From the NCBI RefSeq assembly GCF_900187965.1, contig NZ_FZNL01000001.1, forward strand, positions 124,001 through 188,000: DNA of 64,000 nt. Direction: 5' to 3'. Shown here piece by piece: positions 51,202 through 59,888 of the stretch. The stretch's first letter is position 1. Every line of letters starts with the position of its first letter. The notes below the pieces were generated by a model. It did no database searches and was not told the origin of the DNA. It worked only from the letters and a program-made list of their open reading frames with translations. Position numbers and translations under genes: made by a program. The DNA is from Flavobacterium sp. ov086. Lineage in GTDB: Bacteria; Bacteroidota; Bacteroidia; Flavobacteriales; Flavobacteriaceae.

Positions 51202-51918
51202 TTAAGAATCTAAAATTATAATACCGTCCTCAACAGTTTCAACTTTTTTGGTCAGTTCTCTAGCATTAAAAAGTATCGTCCAGCTATTATTCATTAGCTT
51301 TTCATCTTCCATAGCGGTATCAAAATGACTTTCAACTATATTTTTCAATAACTCATTTTTTTCAAGATTATTAATAGTCCCAATTAGTTCATTTTTTTTA
51401 TCCAAATCATCACATTCCCTGAGTTGTATTTTACTATGTAGAAGTATAATATAATCCAGTTCTCTTAAAAACTCTTCTTTTTTAAGATTCATCCTGTCTC
51501 TTTCATCATAATTCCAACTTGAATAATCTACAGATTCAGAATCACCAAGACTTAAAAGAAAAAGACTTGCGCAGCCATGTGATATTTCATGTATTAATTC
51601 GAACCCAAATTGCTTCATTTTTTTTACAAATCTCTTGTCTTCGGGAATATAACCGTATTTTTTTATTCCTACAGATACTTCAAAAATATAACTTCTGATG
51701 TAGTACAATTCATCCCTTTTTAATAATAACGTATCCCTTTTAATTTTCTGAATTAGGATATTTGCATCTGTTTTAGAATATGTATTTCCTTCAATAATAT
51801 TTTTTTCAATCAAGTAATTCTTAAAAAAAATATAATCATCGTCGTTTTTTTCAAGTTCAATGAATTTAGCAACTAAAACATCTCTTTTTAAAAGATAAAA
51901 ATCTACATCGCATCCCAT
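51202..51918 (-). CDS. hypothetical protein
   Basis: A 238-residue, mostly helical, acidic cytoplasmic protein beginning MGCDVDFYLLKRDVLVAKFI. I recognise no family. A conserved-looking IHEISHGCASLFLLSLGDSE sits in the middle. Codon use is AT-rich like the islet genes. Single gene, possibly acquired. Confidence 0.5.
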   Translation of the reverse strand: MGCDVDFYLLKRDVLVAKFIELEKNDDDYIFFKNYLIEKNIIEGNTYSKTDANILIQKIKRDTLLLKRDELYYIRSYIFEVSVGIKKYGYIPEDKRFVKKMKQFGFELIHEISHGCASLFLLSLGDSESVDYSSWNYDERDRMNLKKEEFLRELDYIILLHSKIQLRECDDLDKKNELIGTINNLEKNELLKNIVESHFDTAMEDEKLMNNSWTILFNARELTKKVETVEDGIIILDS

Positions 51919-51966
51919 AAATATCAGTATAAATTGATTATTGTATTTTTAACCTAGTAACAAACC

Positions 51967-51996
51967 AAAAAAAACCGCCCCAATTAAGGAACGGTT
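51967..51996 (-). terminator. terminator of mscL
   Basis: Minus-strand AACCGTTCC / GGGGCGGTT (with G-U pairs), followed by T8. Confidence 0.6.
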
Positions 51997-52019
51997 AAAT
52001 TAGACATAGTGTAGCGGAA

Positions 52020-52394
52020 TTATTTTTTAAGCAAATCTCTAATTTGCGTTAGTAACTCTTCTTGAGTTGGTCCTGCTGGTGGTGGAGCAACTTCATTTTT
52101 CTTTTTAGCGTGGTTAATTCCCTGGATGATGAGAAACAACACAAAAGCAACAATTACAAAGTTAATTACGGCCGAAATAAACAAACCATACTTCACTCCT
52201 CCAAAAGCCGTTAATTCCTCGATAGTAGACAAATGCGCCGCATCTAAAGCCGGTTTCAATAACAACGGTGTAATTACATCTTCGATAAATGAGCTCACAA
52301 TTTTACCAAAAGCAGCTCCAATGATTACACCGACAGCCAAATCAACTACGTTGCCTTTCATTGCAAATTCCTTAAATTCAGAAAAAAATCCCAT
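52020..52394 (-). CDS. mscL: large-conductance mechanosensitive channel
   Basis: A 124-residue inner-membrane channel opened by membrane tension on hypo-osmotic shock. Start: ATG at 52392-52394 (MGFFSEFKEFAMKGNVVDLA). The extra leader upstream is not in the family. Pore helix VVDLAVGVIIGAAFGKIVSS, a short loop with VITPLLLKP, second helix VINFVIVAFVLFLIIQGIN and a C-terminal helix KKNEVAPPPAGPTQEELLTQ. Complete. Confidence 0.95.
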   Translation of the reverse strand: MGFFSEFKEFAMKGNVVDLAVGVIIGAAFGKIVSSFIEDVITPLLLKPALDAAHLSTIEELTAFGGVKYGLFISAVINFVIVAFVLFLIIQGINHAKKKNEVAPPPAGPTQEELLTQIRDLLKK

Positions 52395-52463
52395 AATTGT
52401 CTCTTTTTGTTTATAATTAAAATGAGTATCGAAAATACGCAATTTTCTTTACATTTCTTACAA

Positions 52464-54935
52464 TTATCTAAAAAATACCCTTTTTACACGTTGCGAAATA
52501 CTTGTCATAATCTCATACGGGATGGTTTTCAATGCTTCAGCCATTTCCACAACCGTTGGGCTCTCGCCGAAAATAATAACCGAATCTCCGTCTTTGCAAT
52601 CAATATTACTTACATCAACCATTAACATATCCATACAAACGCTGCCTACAATTGGCGCTTTTTGATTCTTGATTATGACAAATCCAACCTGATTCCCCCA
52701 TAATCTCGAAATCCCATCAGCGTAACCAATTGGGATTGTTGCAATTCTGGTTTCTTTCTCTGCCATAAAACGACGACCATAGCCAACACTATCACCATTT
52801 GGGATAGTACGAACCTGAGAAATTATAGATTTTAAGGTTCCAACATTCTCCAGATATTTTTGTTCTGCCGGATCGTTAGAAACTCCGTACAAACCAATTC
52901 CTAAACGCACCATATTGAATTGCGCATTTGGGAAATTACTGATTCCTGATGTATTCAGAATATGACGAATTGGATTTATATCTAATGCCGAAATTAATTT
53001 AGAAGATAATTTATCAAACAAATTAATCTGCGAAAGCACAAAATCAAAATGTTTTACCTCGTCGCTTGTTGCGAGATGCGACAAGACACTTTTTACTTTT
53101 ACAGATGAATTTCCTTTTAAAGTTTCAATCAATTCGCTTAAATTATGCTCTTCAAAACCTAAACGATGCATTCCTGTATCCAGTTTTATATGAATAGGAA
53201 AGTCTTTTAAATTCTTTTCACGGGCAATTTTCAAAAAGGCATTTAATCCTTTTATACTATAAATTTCGGGCTCTAACTCATATTGAATTATCGAAGGAAA
53301 ACTAGTCGACTCAGGATTCAAAACCATAATTGGCAATTTTATTCCGCCGTTTTTAAGCGAGATTCCTTCATCGGCAAAAGCCACACCCAGATAATCTACT
53401 TTATGATGTTCTAGTAATTTTGCAATTTCCAACCCACCGTTACCATAACCAAAAGCTTTTACCATCACCATGATTTTTACATCATCGGCAAGTTTTGATT
53501 TATAATAATTCAGATTGTGACTAATCGAATCCATATTGATTTCAAGAACCGTTTCATGTGTTTTTTCTTCAAGTAAAGAAACAATTTGCTCAAACTGAAA
53601 CGATCTTGCCCCTTTTATTAAAATGGTTTCGTTATTGAAATTTAAGCTGTCAATCTGAGCAATAAATTCGGCTGTATTTGGAAAAGTTATACAATTCGGA
53701 AATTTAGCGGCGAATGAAGAAATTGTTCCTCCAATTGCTATAATCCGATTCACTTTATTATCCGCAATAAGCTGCGCAACCTTAGTATATAATTCTTCGT
53801 TTGAAAATCCGCTTTGAACAATATCAGATAAAATAATTGTTTTTGTGGCATTCTTCTTTTTCTGACTTTCCAAGAAATCCAACGCAATTTTTAACGACTG
53901 AAAATCGGAGCTGTAACTATCATCGATAATACTAGAATTGTTGATTCCGTTTTTAACTTCTAATCGCATTCGCACCGGATATAACATTTGCATGCGATTT
54001 TGAATCGTAGCAAAATCATATTCAAAATAAAGCAAAACCAACAAACAGGAAACGGCATTTTCTATTGAAGCCAAATCGCTAAAAGGAATTTCTAAACTAA
54101 AACTCTCTCCTTTATATTTATATTGAATAATTGTGATGTCGTTTTTATTTTCTTTTTTCAGAATAAAAACATCTGCGGAATTATCTGTAAAACTCCACGA
54201 GAAAATCTTTCTGTCTTTTAAATCATTTGTTTTTAAAAAATCATTCAAACACAAATCTACAATCTCATTTTTTTGATAAATGATCACTTTTGATTTTTTG
54301 AAAAGCAATAATTTTTCGTTGATTTTTTGTTCCAGATTCTGAAAACCTTCATCGTGCGCAGAACCAATATTGGTCAAAACACCAATAGTCGGTTTTATAA
54401 TTTTCTCCAGATTAACCATTTCATTTACCGTAGAAATTCCGGCTTCAAAAATGCCTAAATTGTGTTTCTCATTAATCGCAATTACAGATAATGGAACCCC
54501 AACCTGAGAGTTGTAACTTTTAGGACTTCTGATAATATTATAGTCCGGGCTCAGCAAGAAATTAAGCCATTCTTTTACAATTGTTTTTCCGTTACTTCCG
54601 GTCAGGCCGATAATAGGGAAATCAAAAAGATCTCTATAATAACTGGCAAATTCCTGCAAAGCATCTAAGGAGTTTTTGACTACCAGAAAATTTGCTTTTC
54701 CGGAGCAATTTTCAGGAATATATTGTACAACAAAATTCTGAACACCTTTTTCTATAAGTTCCGGAATATACAAATGAGCATCATTATTAACGCCTGATAA
54801 GGCAAAAAATAAGGTTTGTGATCCGTTTTGCAACGAACGGCTGTCGATCGAAATATGATCAACAAAAATATCAGTGTCTGAGCCAATCCATTCGGCTTTA
54901 AAAACTGAGATTAGGCTTTTTAAGTTTATGCTCAT
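52464..54935 (-). CDS. bifunctional MurF ligase - alanine racemase
   Basis: An 823-residue cytoplasmic fusion, the Bacteroidota pattern. Residues 1 to about 455 are MurF (UDP-MurNAc-tripeptide:D-Ala-D-Ala ligase) with P-loop GLTGSNGKTIVKEW (110-123) and IGVLTNIGSAHDEGF. The remainder is alanine racemase, with PLP Lys in MVMVKAFGYGNGG and the catalytic Tyr region NMVRLGIGLYGVS. It makes D-alanine and then uses the dipeptide. A TAAATTTG box lies at 54954-54961 on the minus strand. Confidence 0.93.
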   Translation of the reverse strand: MSINLKSLISVFKAEWIGSDTDIFVDHISIDSRSLQNGSQTLFFALSGVNNDAHLYIPELIEKGVQNFVVQYIPENCSGKANFLVVKNSLDALQEFASYYRDLFDFPIIGLTGSNGKTIVKEWLNFLLSPDYNIIRSPKSYNSQVGVPLSVIAINEKHNLGIFEAGISTVNEMVNLEKIIKPTIGVLTNIGSAHDEGFQNLEQKINEKLLLFKKSKVIIYQKNEIVDLCLNDFLKTNDLKDRKIFSWSFTDNSADVFILKKENKNDITIIQYKYKGESFSLEIPFSDLASIENAVSCLLVLLYFEYDFATIQNRMQMLYPVRMRLEVKNGINNSSIIDDSYSSDFQSLKIALDFLESQKKKNATKTIILSDIVQSGFSNEELYTKVAQLIADNKVNRIIAIGGTISSFAAKFPNCITFPNTAEFIAQIDSLNFNNETILIKGARSFQFEQIVSLLEEKTHETVLEINMDSISHNLNYYKSKLADDVKIMVMVKAFGYGNGGLEIAKLLEHHKVDYLGVAFADEGISLKNGGIKLPIMVLNPESTSFPSIIQYELEPEIYSIKGLNAFLKIAREKNLKDFPIHIKLDTGMHRLGFEEHNLSELIETLKGNSSVKVKSVLSHLATSDEVKHFDFVLSQINLFDKLSSKLISALDINPIRHILNTSGISNFPNAQFNMVRLGIGLYGVSNDPAEQKYLENVGTLKSIISQVRTIPNGDSVGYGRRFMAEKETRIATIPIGYADGISRLWGNQVGFVIIKNQKAPIVGSVCMDMLMVDVSNIDCKDGDSVIIFGESPTVVEMAEALKTIPYEIMTSISQRVKRVFFR

Positions 54936-54961
54936 TTAGAAAATTTCTTTTGTCAAATTTA

Positions 54962-55330
54962 AAAAAAGGATTGCCACCAAGTTCACAAATTTTCACTAAT
55001 TCTTTGTGGTTATTTTTTTTGCCATAGATTAAAAAAGTTTGCCACGAATTGCACTAATTATCACTAATTCTTTGCGGTTATTTTATTTTGCCACTCCCGA
55101 TAGTTATCGGGATAAGTGGATTAAAATGATTTTCTTATTTGTGACGTTTTTTTTGCCACGAATTCATAAATTATTTTTTTACGCAGATTTAAAAAGATTG
55201 AAGCAGATGCACGCAGATTTTTATTTATTAAATCTGCATGAAAGAAATATTAAGTATAATTTAAAATTCGTGTTAATTCGTGAAATTCGTGGCAAAAAAA
55301 CTTAATATCTACAAAACTAAAAATTCGTGG
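54962..55330. repeat. dense cluster of GCCACGAATT and CGCAGATT repeats
   Basis: No gene. At least four units of TTGCCACGAATT / AATTCGTGGCAAA in both directions, a TCCCGATAGTTATCGGGA at 55095-55112, and a CGCAGATTTAAAAAGATTGA unit with its inverse. An 88-codon frame here is made of repeat sequence only. Confidence 0.7.
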
Positions 55331-55348
55331 CAAAAAACATTATTTGTT

Positions 55349-55356
55349 TATATTTG
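55349..55356 (+). promoter_or_regulatory. -7 box deciding the start of the PAP2-like gene
   Basis: TATATTTG. Transcription would begin near 55363, downstream of the GTG at 55327, which leaves the TTG at 55381 as the first usable start. Confidence 0.5.
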
Positions 55357-55380
55357 TTCGACACCACTAAATGCAACGTT

Positions 55381-55986
55381 TTGAAAAAAATACTTCCTAT
55401 ATTTTCCTATATCCTGCACCCGATTTTCATCTCGATGTATGCTACTTTGTTTTATCTTTTTTGCAAAGACGACATCTTTACCAATCAGGAAAAATATTAT
55501 GTTTTATTTCAAATTCTGATCATTACTATTTTAGTTCCAATCTTGTTTTTCATGTTATTGCGTTCAACAGGACATGTAAAATCAGTAATGATTCATGAAA
55601 CTTCGCAACGCAAAATTCCGCTTGTATTACAATGCTTTTTATATATTTTATTGGTAAAAAGAAGCATTATAATTACACGTTATCCTGAGTTACATTTCTT
55701 TTTTCTTGGAGCTTTATTCAGTACAATTTTGGCTCTGGTATGTTCGCTTTTTAAAATCAAGGCAAGTTTGCACATGATGGCGATTAGCGGATTTGCAATT
55801 TTTGTAATTGGCCTATCAATTCATTTACAAATACAAAACCCTTATTGGTCAGCTCTTTTGATTTTATTAACTGGAGTTGTTGCGTCTTCGCGATTAGAAA
55901 TGGAAGCTCATTCGCCAAATGAATTATTAATTGGAACGTTTATCGGGATATTACCGCAGCTTCTGTTTTTGTATTTGTGGTTATAA
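55381..55986 (+). CDS. PAP2-like membrane protein
   Basis: A 201-residue inner-membrane protein with six hydrophobic segments. Start: TTG at 55381 (KKILPIFSYILHPIFISMY after it), because the promoter box at 55349-55356 rules out the upstream frame. The C-terminal segment SSRLEMEAHSPNELLIGTFI resembles PAP2 motif 3 (SRxxxxxHxxxD), but the final acid is Glu. Motif 2 is reduced to ASLHMMAISGF. It may be a lipid phosphatase-like protein of altered activity. Its end overlaps the stop of the converging barrel gene by 6 bp. Confidence 0.65.
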   Translation: MKKILPIFSYILHPIFISMYATLFYLFCKDDIFTNQEKYYVLFQILIITILVPILFFMLLRSTGHVKSVMIHETSQRKIPLVLQCFLYILLVKRSIIITRYPELHFFFLGALFSTILALVCSLFKIKASLHMMAISGFAIFVIGLSIHLQIQNPYWSALLILLTGVVASSRLEMEAHSPNELLIGTFIGILPQLLFLYLWL

Positions 55987-56688
55987 TATATAGAAAATCA
56001 AACCTGCATTAAGGGTTCTTACGTCAATATTTTGTCCGGAAACGGTTTTTAGATCTTTTTTAAACAAAGTATTCAAACCATAATTAATATAAACATTCCA
56101 GGTATTATAACCCGCTGCCAGATAAACTCCATATTGAAACTTATTAATATCGGGATTGTTTTTGACTTTGTAACTTTCCTCTCCATTGTCCAATACCGAT
56201 TTATTCGACAAAACATAACTTACTTTAAATCCAGTATAAATTCTCCAAAATTTATAACTTTCATATGTCGAATTTCTCCACCTGAACTCTATCGGAAGAT
56301 CGACCAGATATTGCCTGTATCGGTTTGATTTTATGTCATTGTAATCACTTACTTCATACGCTAAACCAGCGTTTGGAACCTGAGAAATAGTAAGATTTTG
56401 ATAATAATTCTGATAACTTAACCCCAAACCTGCAGCAATTGCAACGGTTCTTTTTTTATTGATAGGCATATCACGCAGAAAACCTCCGGAAAGTCCCGCA
56501 GAAAATTTGTTTTGTTTAAGCCCTTGCGGAATTTGAGTAAGAAGGTTATAAGTAATCAAAAAATAAAACTGATCTTCACGATATAAGGAATCTATTTTAA
56601 CAACAGGTTTTATTTCCGGTTTAACATCTCCTTGCGAAAAAACGTTAAAAAACGACAGTAAAAACAAACAACTAAAAAGAATTCGCAT
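55981..56688 (-). CDS. PorT-like outer-membrane beta-barrel protein
   Basis: A 235-residue outer-membrane protein. Start: ATG at 56686-56688 (MRILFSCLFLLSFFNVFSQ), signal peptide ending FSQ. Then alternating beta strands (KFSAGLSGGFLRDMPINKKR; VYINYGLNTLFKKD) and a last strand NAGLIFYIL, as in PorT/porin-family barrels. PorT is a type IX secretion component in this phylum, but barrels diverge fast, so the assignment to PorT is tentative. Single gene. Confidence 0.65.
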   Translation of the reverse strand: MRILFSCLFLLSFFNVFSQGDVKPEIKPVVKIDSLYREDQFYFLITYNLLTQIPQGLKQNKFSAGLSGGFLRDMPINKKRTVAIAAGLGLSYQNYYQNLTISQVPNAGLAYEVSDYNDIKSNRYRQYLVDLPIEFRWRNSTYESYKFWRIYTGFKVSYVLSNKSVLDNGEESYKVKNNPDINKFQYGVYLAAGYNTWNVYINYGLNTLFKKDLKTVSGQNIDVRTLNAGLIFYIL

Positions 56689-56895
56689 ATCGTATTTTGG
56701 TTTTAAAGAGTTTTTCAAGTCAATGTTTTTTAGGGTGTATTTATTTTACTTACAAATATAATATAATGCTAGTTCAGGAGACAATTAGAAAGTAATTATT
56801 CTCTTTTTAACGACGAATAAAACCATTTGTTGCGCTTTTTTCAATAAATAAGCAACAGAATCTAAAAAATAGAGCAATTTTTCACTGCTCTTTTA

Positions 56896-56903
56896 TACCT
56901 TTG
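56896..56903 (+). promoter_or_regulatory. -7 box of the His/Cys-rich peptide gene
   Basis: TACCTTTG, 7 bases before the ATG at 56910, giving a leaderless or nearly leaderless message. A GAGCA..TGCTC inverted pair (about 56872-56890) covers the region just upstream and could be an operator. Confidence 0.5.
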
Positions 56904-56909
56904 CAATGC

Positions 56910-57263
56910 ATGAAGAAAAAGCAGCTCATATTAAGTGTTTCTTTCGCTCTGACAATATTGTTCTCAATATTGTTTCAGTCGATACACAGTTATGAGCATA
57001 TTGTAAAGCAACTTTCAGAAAAACAATGTCACCACAACTACAATGATCCTAGTGGCGAAATAACACATCAGCACCATAATTATGACTTATGTTATGTATG
57101 TCATTTTGCTTTTGGAAGTTATGTTGTTCCTGAAGAATTTTCATTTCAATTTCGCACATTTCATAAAGAAATCCCTTATTTCTTTGCTCTTTCAGAAAAA
57201 ATATTTTCAGTTTCAGAAAGTGCTTATTTACTACGCGGTCCTCCTCAAACTATAGTTACTTAA
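56910..57263 (+). CDS. His/Cys-rich secreted peptide, likely metal-related
   Basis: A 117-residue protein with an N-terminal hydrophobic leader (MKKKQLILSVSFALTILFSI). It carries a compact metal-binding-looking stretch: QCHHNYNDP, HQHHNYDLCYVCHFAF (His clusters plus CxxC-H). I do not know a named family. It lies 160 bp upstream of a TonB-dependent receptor on the same strand, so a role in zinc or copper uptake or binding is inferred. The promoter appears leaderless. Confidence 0.65.
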   Translation: MKKKQLILSVSFALTILFSILFQSIHSYEHIVKQLSEKQCHHNYNDPSGEITHQHHNYDLCYVCHFAFGSYVVPEEFSFQFRTFHKEIPYFFALSEKIFSVSESAYLLRGPPQTIVT

Positions 57264-57423
57264 TTTTCGATTACTCGAAATACAATTAAAATCTTTTTAA
57301 TCTAATTCAAAAAAATTGGTGGCTTTCCCCATTCTGAGACTCTCGGAATCGGCAAATTTTACTATTCTTTTTAGGTTTTTGTTTTAAAAGGAAAAAATCA
57401 ATTAACTATAGCATCATTTTCAA

Positions 57424-59634
57424 ATGAAAAAAATAATATTAGCCCTTATTTTAGGGTTTTCGAGCCTGCTTTCGGCTCAAAATTCAGTTTCAGGAACGGT
57501 AACAAATCTTCAAAACAAACCTATGCCTAACGTTTCTGTTTATGCGCCTGAATTACACAAAGGAACTAAGACTGATGAAAACGGAAAATACGAATTTAAA
57601 AATCTTCCAAACGGAAGTTTAGGACTGGCTTTTTCTTTTGTTGGATATACAACTCAGAATAAAACTATCAATAAATTATTAAAAGAAAACACGCTGGATG
57701 TAACGCTTTCAGAATCTATTTTTGAAATGGATGAAGTTGTGGTTTCAACACCTTTCAACAAATTGCAATCGCAAAACGTAATGAAAGTCGAGCACGAAAG
57801 CATTAAAACCTTGCAGCAAAAAGGAACTTCAACTTTAATCGAAGGTTTAGCAACGATTCCGGGAGTTTCGCAAATTTCTACAGGAACTTCTATCGGGAAA
57901 CCGGTAATTCGCGGACTTAGCGGAAACCGTGTTTTGGTCTATTCGCAAGGTGTTCGTATCGAAAATCAACAGTTTGGAGACGAGCATGGTTTAGGTTTAA
58001 ACGATGCGGGAATTGAAAGTGTTGAAGTTATAAAAGGTCCTGCTTCATTGTTATACGGTTCTGATGCTTTGGGTGGAGTTTTGTATTTTAATCCGGAGAA
58101 ATTTGCTGACGCGAATACGTTTAAGGCAAATTTTAGTCAAAAATATTTCACCAATACACAAGGAAGCAATTCTTCTATTGGATTAAAAACTTCTACTGAT
58201 AACTGGAAATTTTTAGCGCGCGGAAGTTTCAACACACATTCCGATTATAAAATTGGTGATGATGGCGATCGCGTAACGAATACACGTTATAACGAAACTG
58301 ATTTTAAAACCGGAATTGGATACAGTAACTCAAGCTTTTCAAGTGTTTTGAGATACAACTACAATAAACTGGATCTTGGAATGCCGGATAATGGAATTGC
58401 AGAACAATCTTCAAGCAAAAACACTGAATTTCCGAGACAAGGAATATTCAATCATTTATTGAGTTTAAACAACGTAATCTTTTTTGAAAACTCAAAGTTA
58501 GATGTTGATTTAGGTTATATCGCCAATGACAGAAGCGAGTTTGAAGACAGCAACGAAGCTTCTCTTCATATGAAATTGAATACTTTTAATTATAATGCTA
58601 AATATCATTTTCCGAAATTTGGTAAAATTGAAGCTATTTTTGGCGTTCAGGGAATGCATCAAACCAATAAAAACTCTGGTGAAGAATACTTAATTCCTGA
58701 CGCAACAACAAATGATTTTGGTGCTTTTGGAACTGCAAATTACGAATGGGGAAGTAATGTTTTACAAGCCGGACTACGTTTTGACAACAGAAAAATTACT
58801 TCTATTGCACACGGAATTGAAGGTGAAGAAGGTTACTTTTTACCTTTAGATCGTTCATTTGACAGCTTCAATGCTTCATTGGGATATAAAACAAAACTGG
58901 CAGATCCGTTAACGCTTCGATTGAATGTTGCGACAGGATTTAGAGCACCAAACTTAGCAGAGTTAACTTCAAATGGTGTTCATGAAGGAACTAACCGATA
59001 TGAAATTGGAAATGCTGCTTTGAAAACGGAACAAAACGTTCAGACGGATTTGAATTTAGAATACAAAAACACGCATTTTGAGTTTTTCATCAACGGATTT
59101 TACAATCACATAAACAATTACATCTACACTTCGCCAACGGGAGAAGTTCGTGAAGACAATAATGTTTTTGCTTATACTCAGGATAATGCCAATTTATATG
59201 GTGGTGAAGTTGGTTTGCATTTTCATCCGCATCCGTTAGATTGGTTGCATTTTGAAACTAGTTTTGAAACCGTAACGGGAAAAAAACAAAATGGTGATTA
59301 CTTGCCTTTAATTCCGGCAAATAACTGGAATAATACATTGAGAACGGAGTTTAAAATCAAAGATTGGTTCGAAGAAGGATATGCTTCTTTGAATGTTTCT
59401 TCGACTTTTAATCAAAATAATGTTAGTGGTTTTGAAACGGCTTCAAACGGATATACGTTGGTAAATCTTGGTTTTGGCGGAACGGTAAAACTTGGTAAAC
59501 ATGCTTTTGATGTGAACCTGAACGGAAACAATTTATTCGATAAAAAATACATTGCACACCTTTCGAGATTAAAGACAGACGGTATTCCTAATATTGGAAG
59601 AAACATTGTTCTGGGAGTTAATTTCAACTTGTAA
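57424..59634 (+). CDS. TonB-dependent receptor
   Basis: A 736-residue outer-membrane importer. Signal peptide MKKIILALILGFSSLLSAQ. Residues about 20-105 form a carboxypeptidase-regulatory-like domain (VSGTVTNLQNKPMPNVSVYA). The plug follows (GTSTLIEGLATIPGVSQIST; PVIRGLSGNRVLVYSQGVRI; VEVIKGPASLLYGSDALGGV). A 22-strand-type barrel ends in NLFDKKYIAHLSRLKTDGIP and a terminal Phe-Asn-Leu. The His/Cys-rich peptide upstream suggests a metal or metal-complex substrate. Confidence 0.93.
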   Translation: MKKIILALILGFSSLLSAQNSVSGTVTNLQNKPMPNVSVYAPELHKGTKTDENGKYEFKNLPNGSLGLAFSFVGYTTQNKTINKLLKENTLDVTLSESIFEMDEVVVSTPFNKLQSQNVMKVEHESIKTLQQKGTSTLIEGLATIPGVSQISTGTSIGKPVIRGLSGNRVLVYSQGVRIENQQFGDEHGLGLNDAGIESVEVIKGPASLLYGSDALGGVLYFNPEKFADANTFKANFSQKYFTNTQGSNSSIGLKTSTDNWKFLARGSFNTHSDYKIGDDGDRVTNTRYNETDFKTGIGYSNSSFSSVLRYNYNKLDLGMPDNGIAEQSSSKNTEFPRQGIFNHLLSLNNVIFFENSKLDVDLGYIANDRSEFEDSNEASLHMKLNTFNYNAKYHFPKFGKIEAIFGVQGMHQTNKNSGEEYLIPDATTNDFGAFGTANYEWGSNVLQAGLRFDNRKITSIAHGIEGEEGYFLPLDRSFDSFNASLGYKTKLADPLTLRLNVATGFRAPNLAELTSNGVHEGTNRYEIGNAALKTEQNVQTDLNLEYKNTHFEFFINGFYNHINNYIYTSPTGEVREDNNVFAYTQDNANLYGGEVGLHFHPHPLDWLHFETSFETVTGKKQNGDYLPLIPANNWNNTLRTEFKIKDWFEEGYASLNVSSTFNQNNVSGFETASNGYTLVNLGFGGTVKLGKHAFDVNLNGNNLFDKKYIAHLSRLKTDGIPNIGRNIVLGVNFNL

Positions 59635-59644
59635 TTTTGTTATT

Positions 59645-59835
59645 TAACCGCAAAGCACGCGAAGTTTTTATACATACTTGATTTTATAAAAACGCAAAGT
59701 TCGCAAAGCTTTGTATTGATTTCTAACTTTGCGGTTAAATATTCATAAAACTTTTATTCATTTCTAGCTTTGTGCACTTTGCGTTTTCTAAGCGTCCCGA
59801 TTAGATAAAATCTTTGCGCACTTTGCGGTTAAATA
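59645..59835. repeat. CGCAAAG-type repeats
   Basis: Several units of TTAACCGCAAAGCACGC, CGCAAAGTTCGCAAAG and AACTTTGCGGTTAAAT lie between the TonB receptor and oligopeptidase genes. No gene. Confidence 0.6.
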
Positions 59836-59858
59836 CCCATCTATCTCACAAAAAGCGT

Positions 59859-59866
59859 TATTTTTG
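59859..59866 (+). promoter_or_regulatory. -7 box of the prolyl oligopeptidase gene
   Basis: TATTTTTG, 22 bases before the ATG. No clear TTG partner. Confidence 0.4.
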
Positions 59867-59888
59867 TTACAACTGTTAAATTTAAATT

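Noticed and set aside
55039..55305. 88-codon frame on the plus strand
   Set aside because: It runs through GCCACGAATT and CGCAGATT repeats only, has no coding character and lies between a divergent gene pair.
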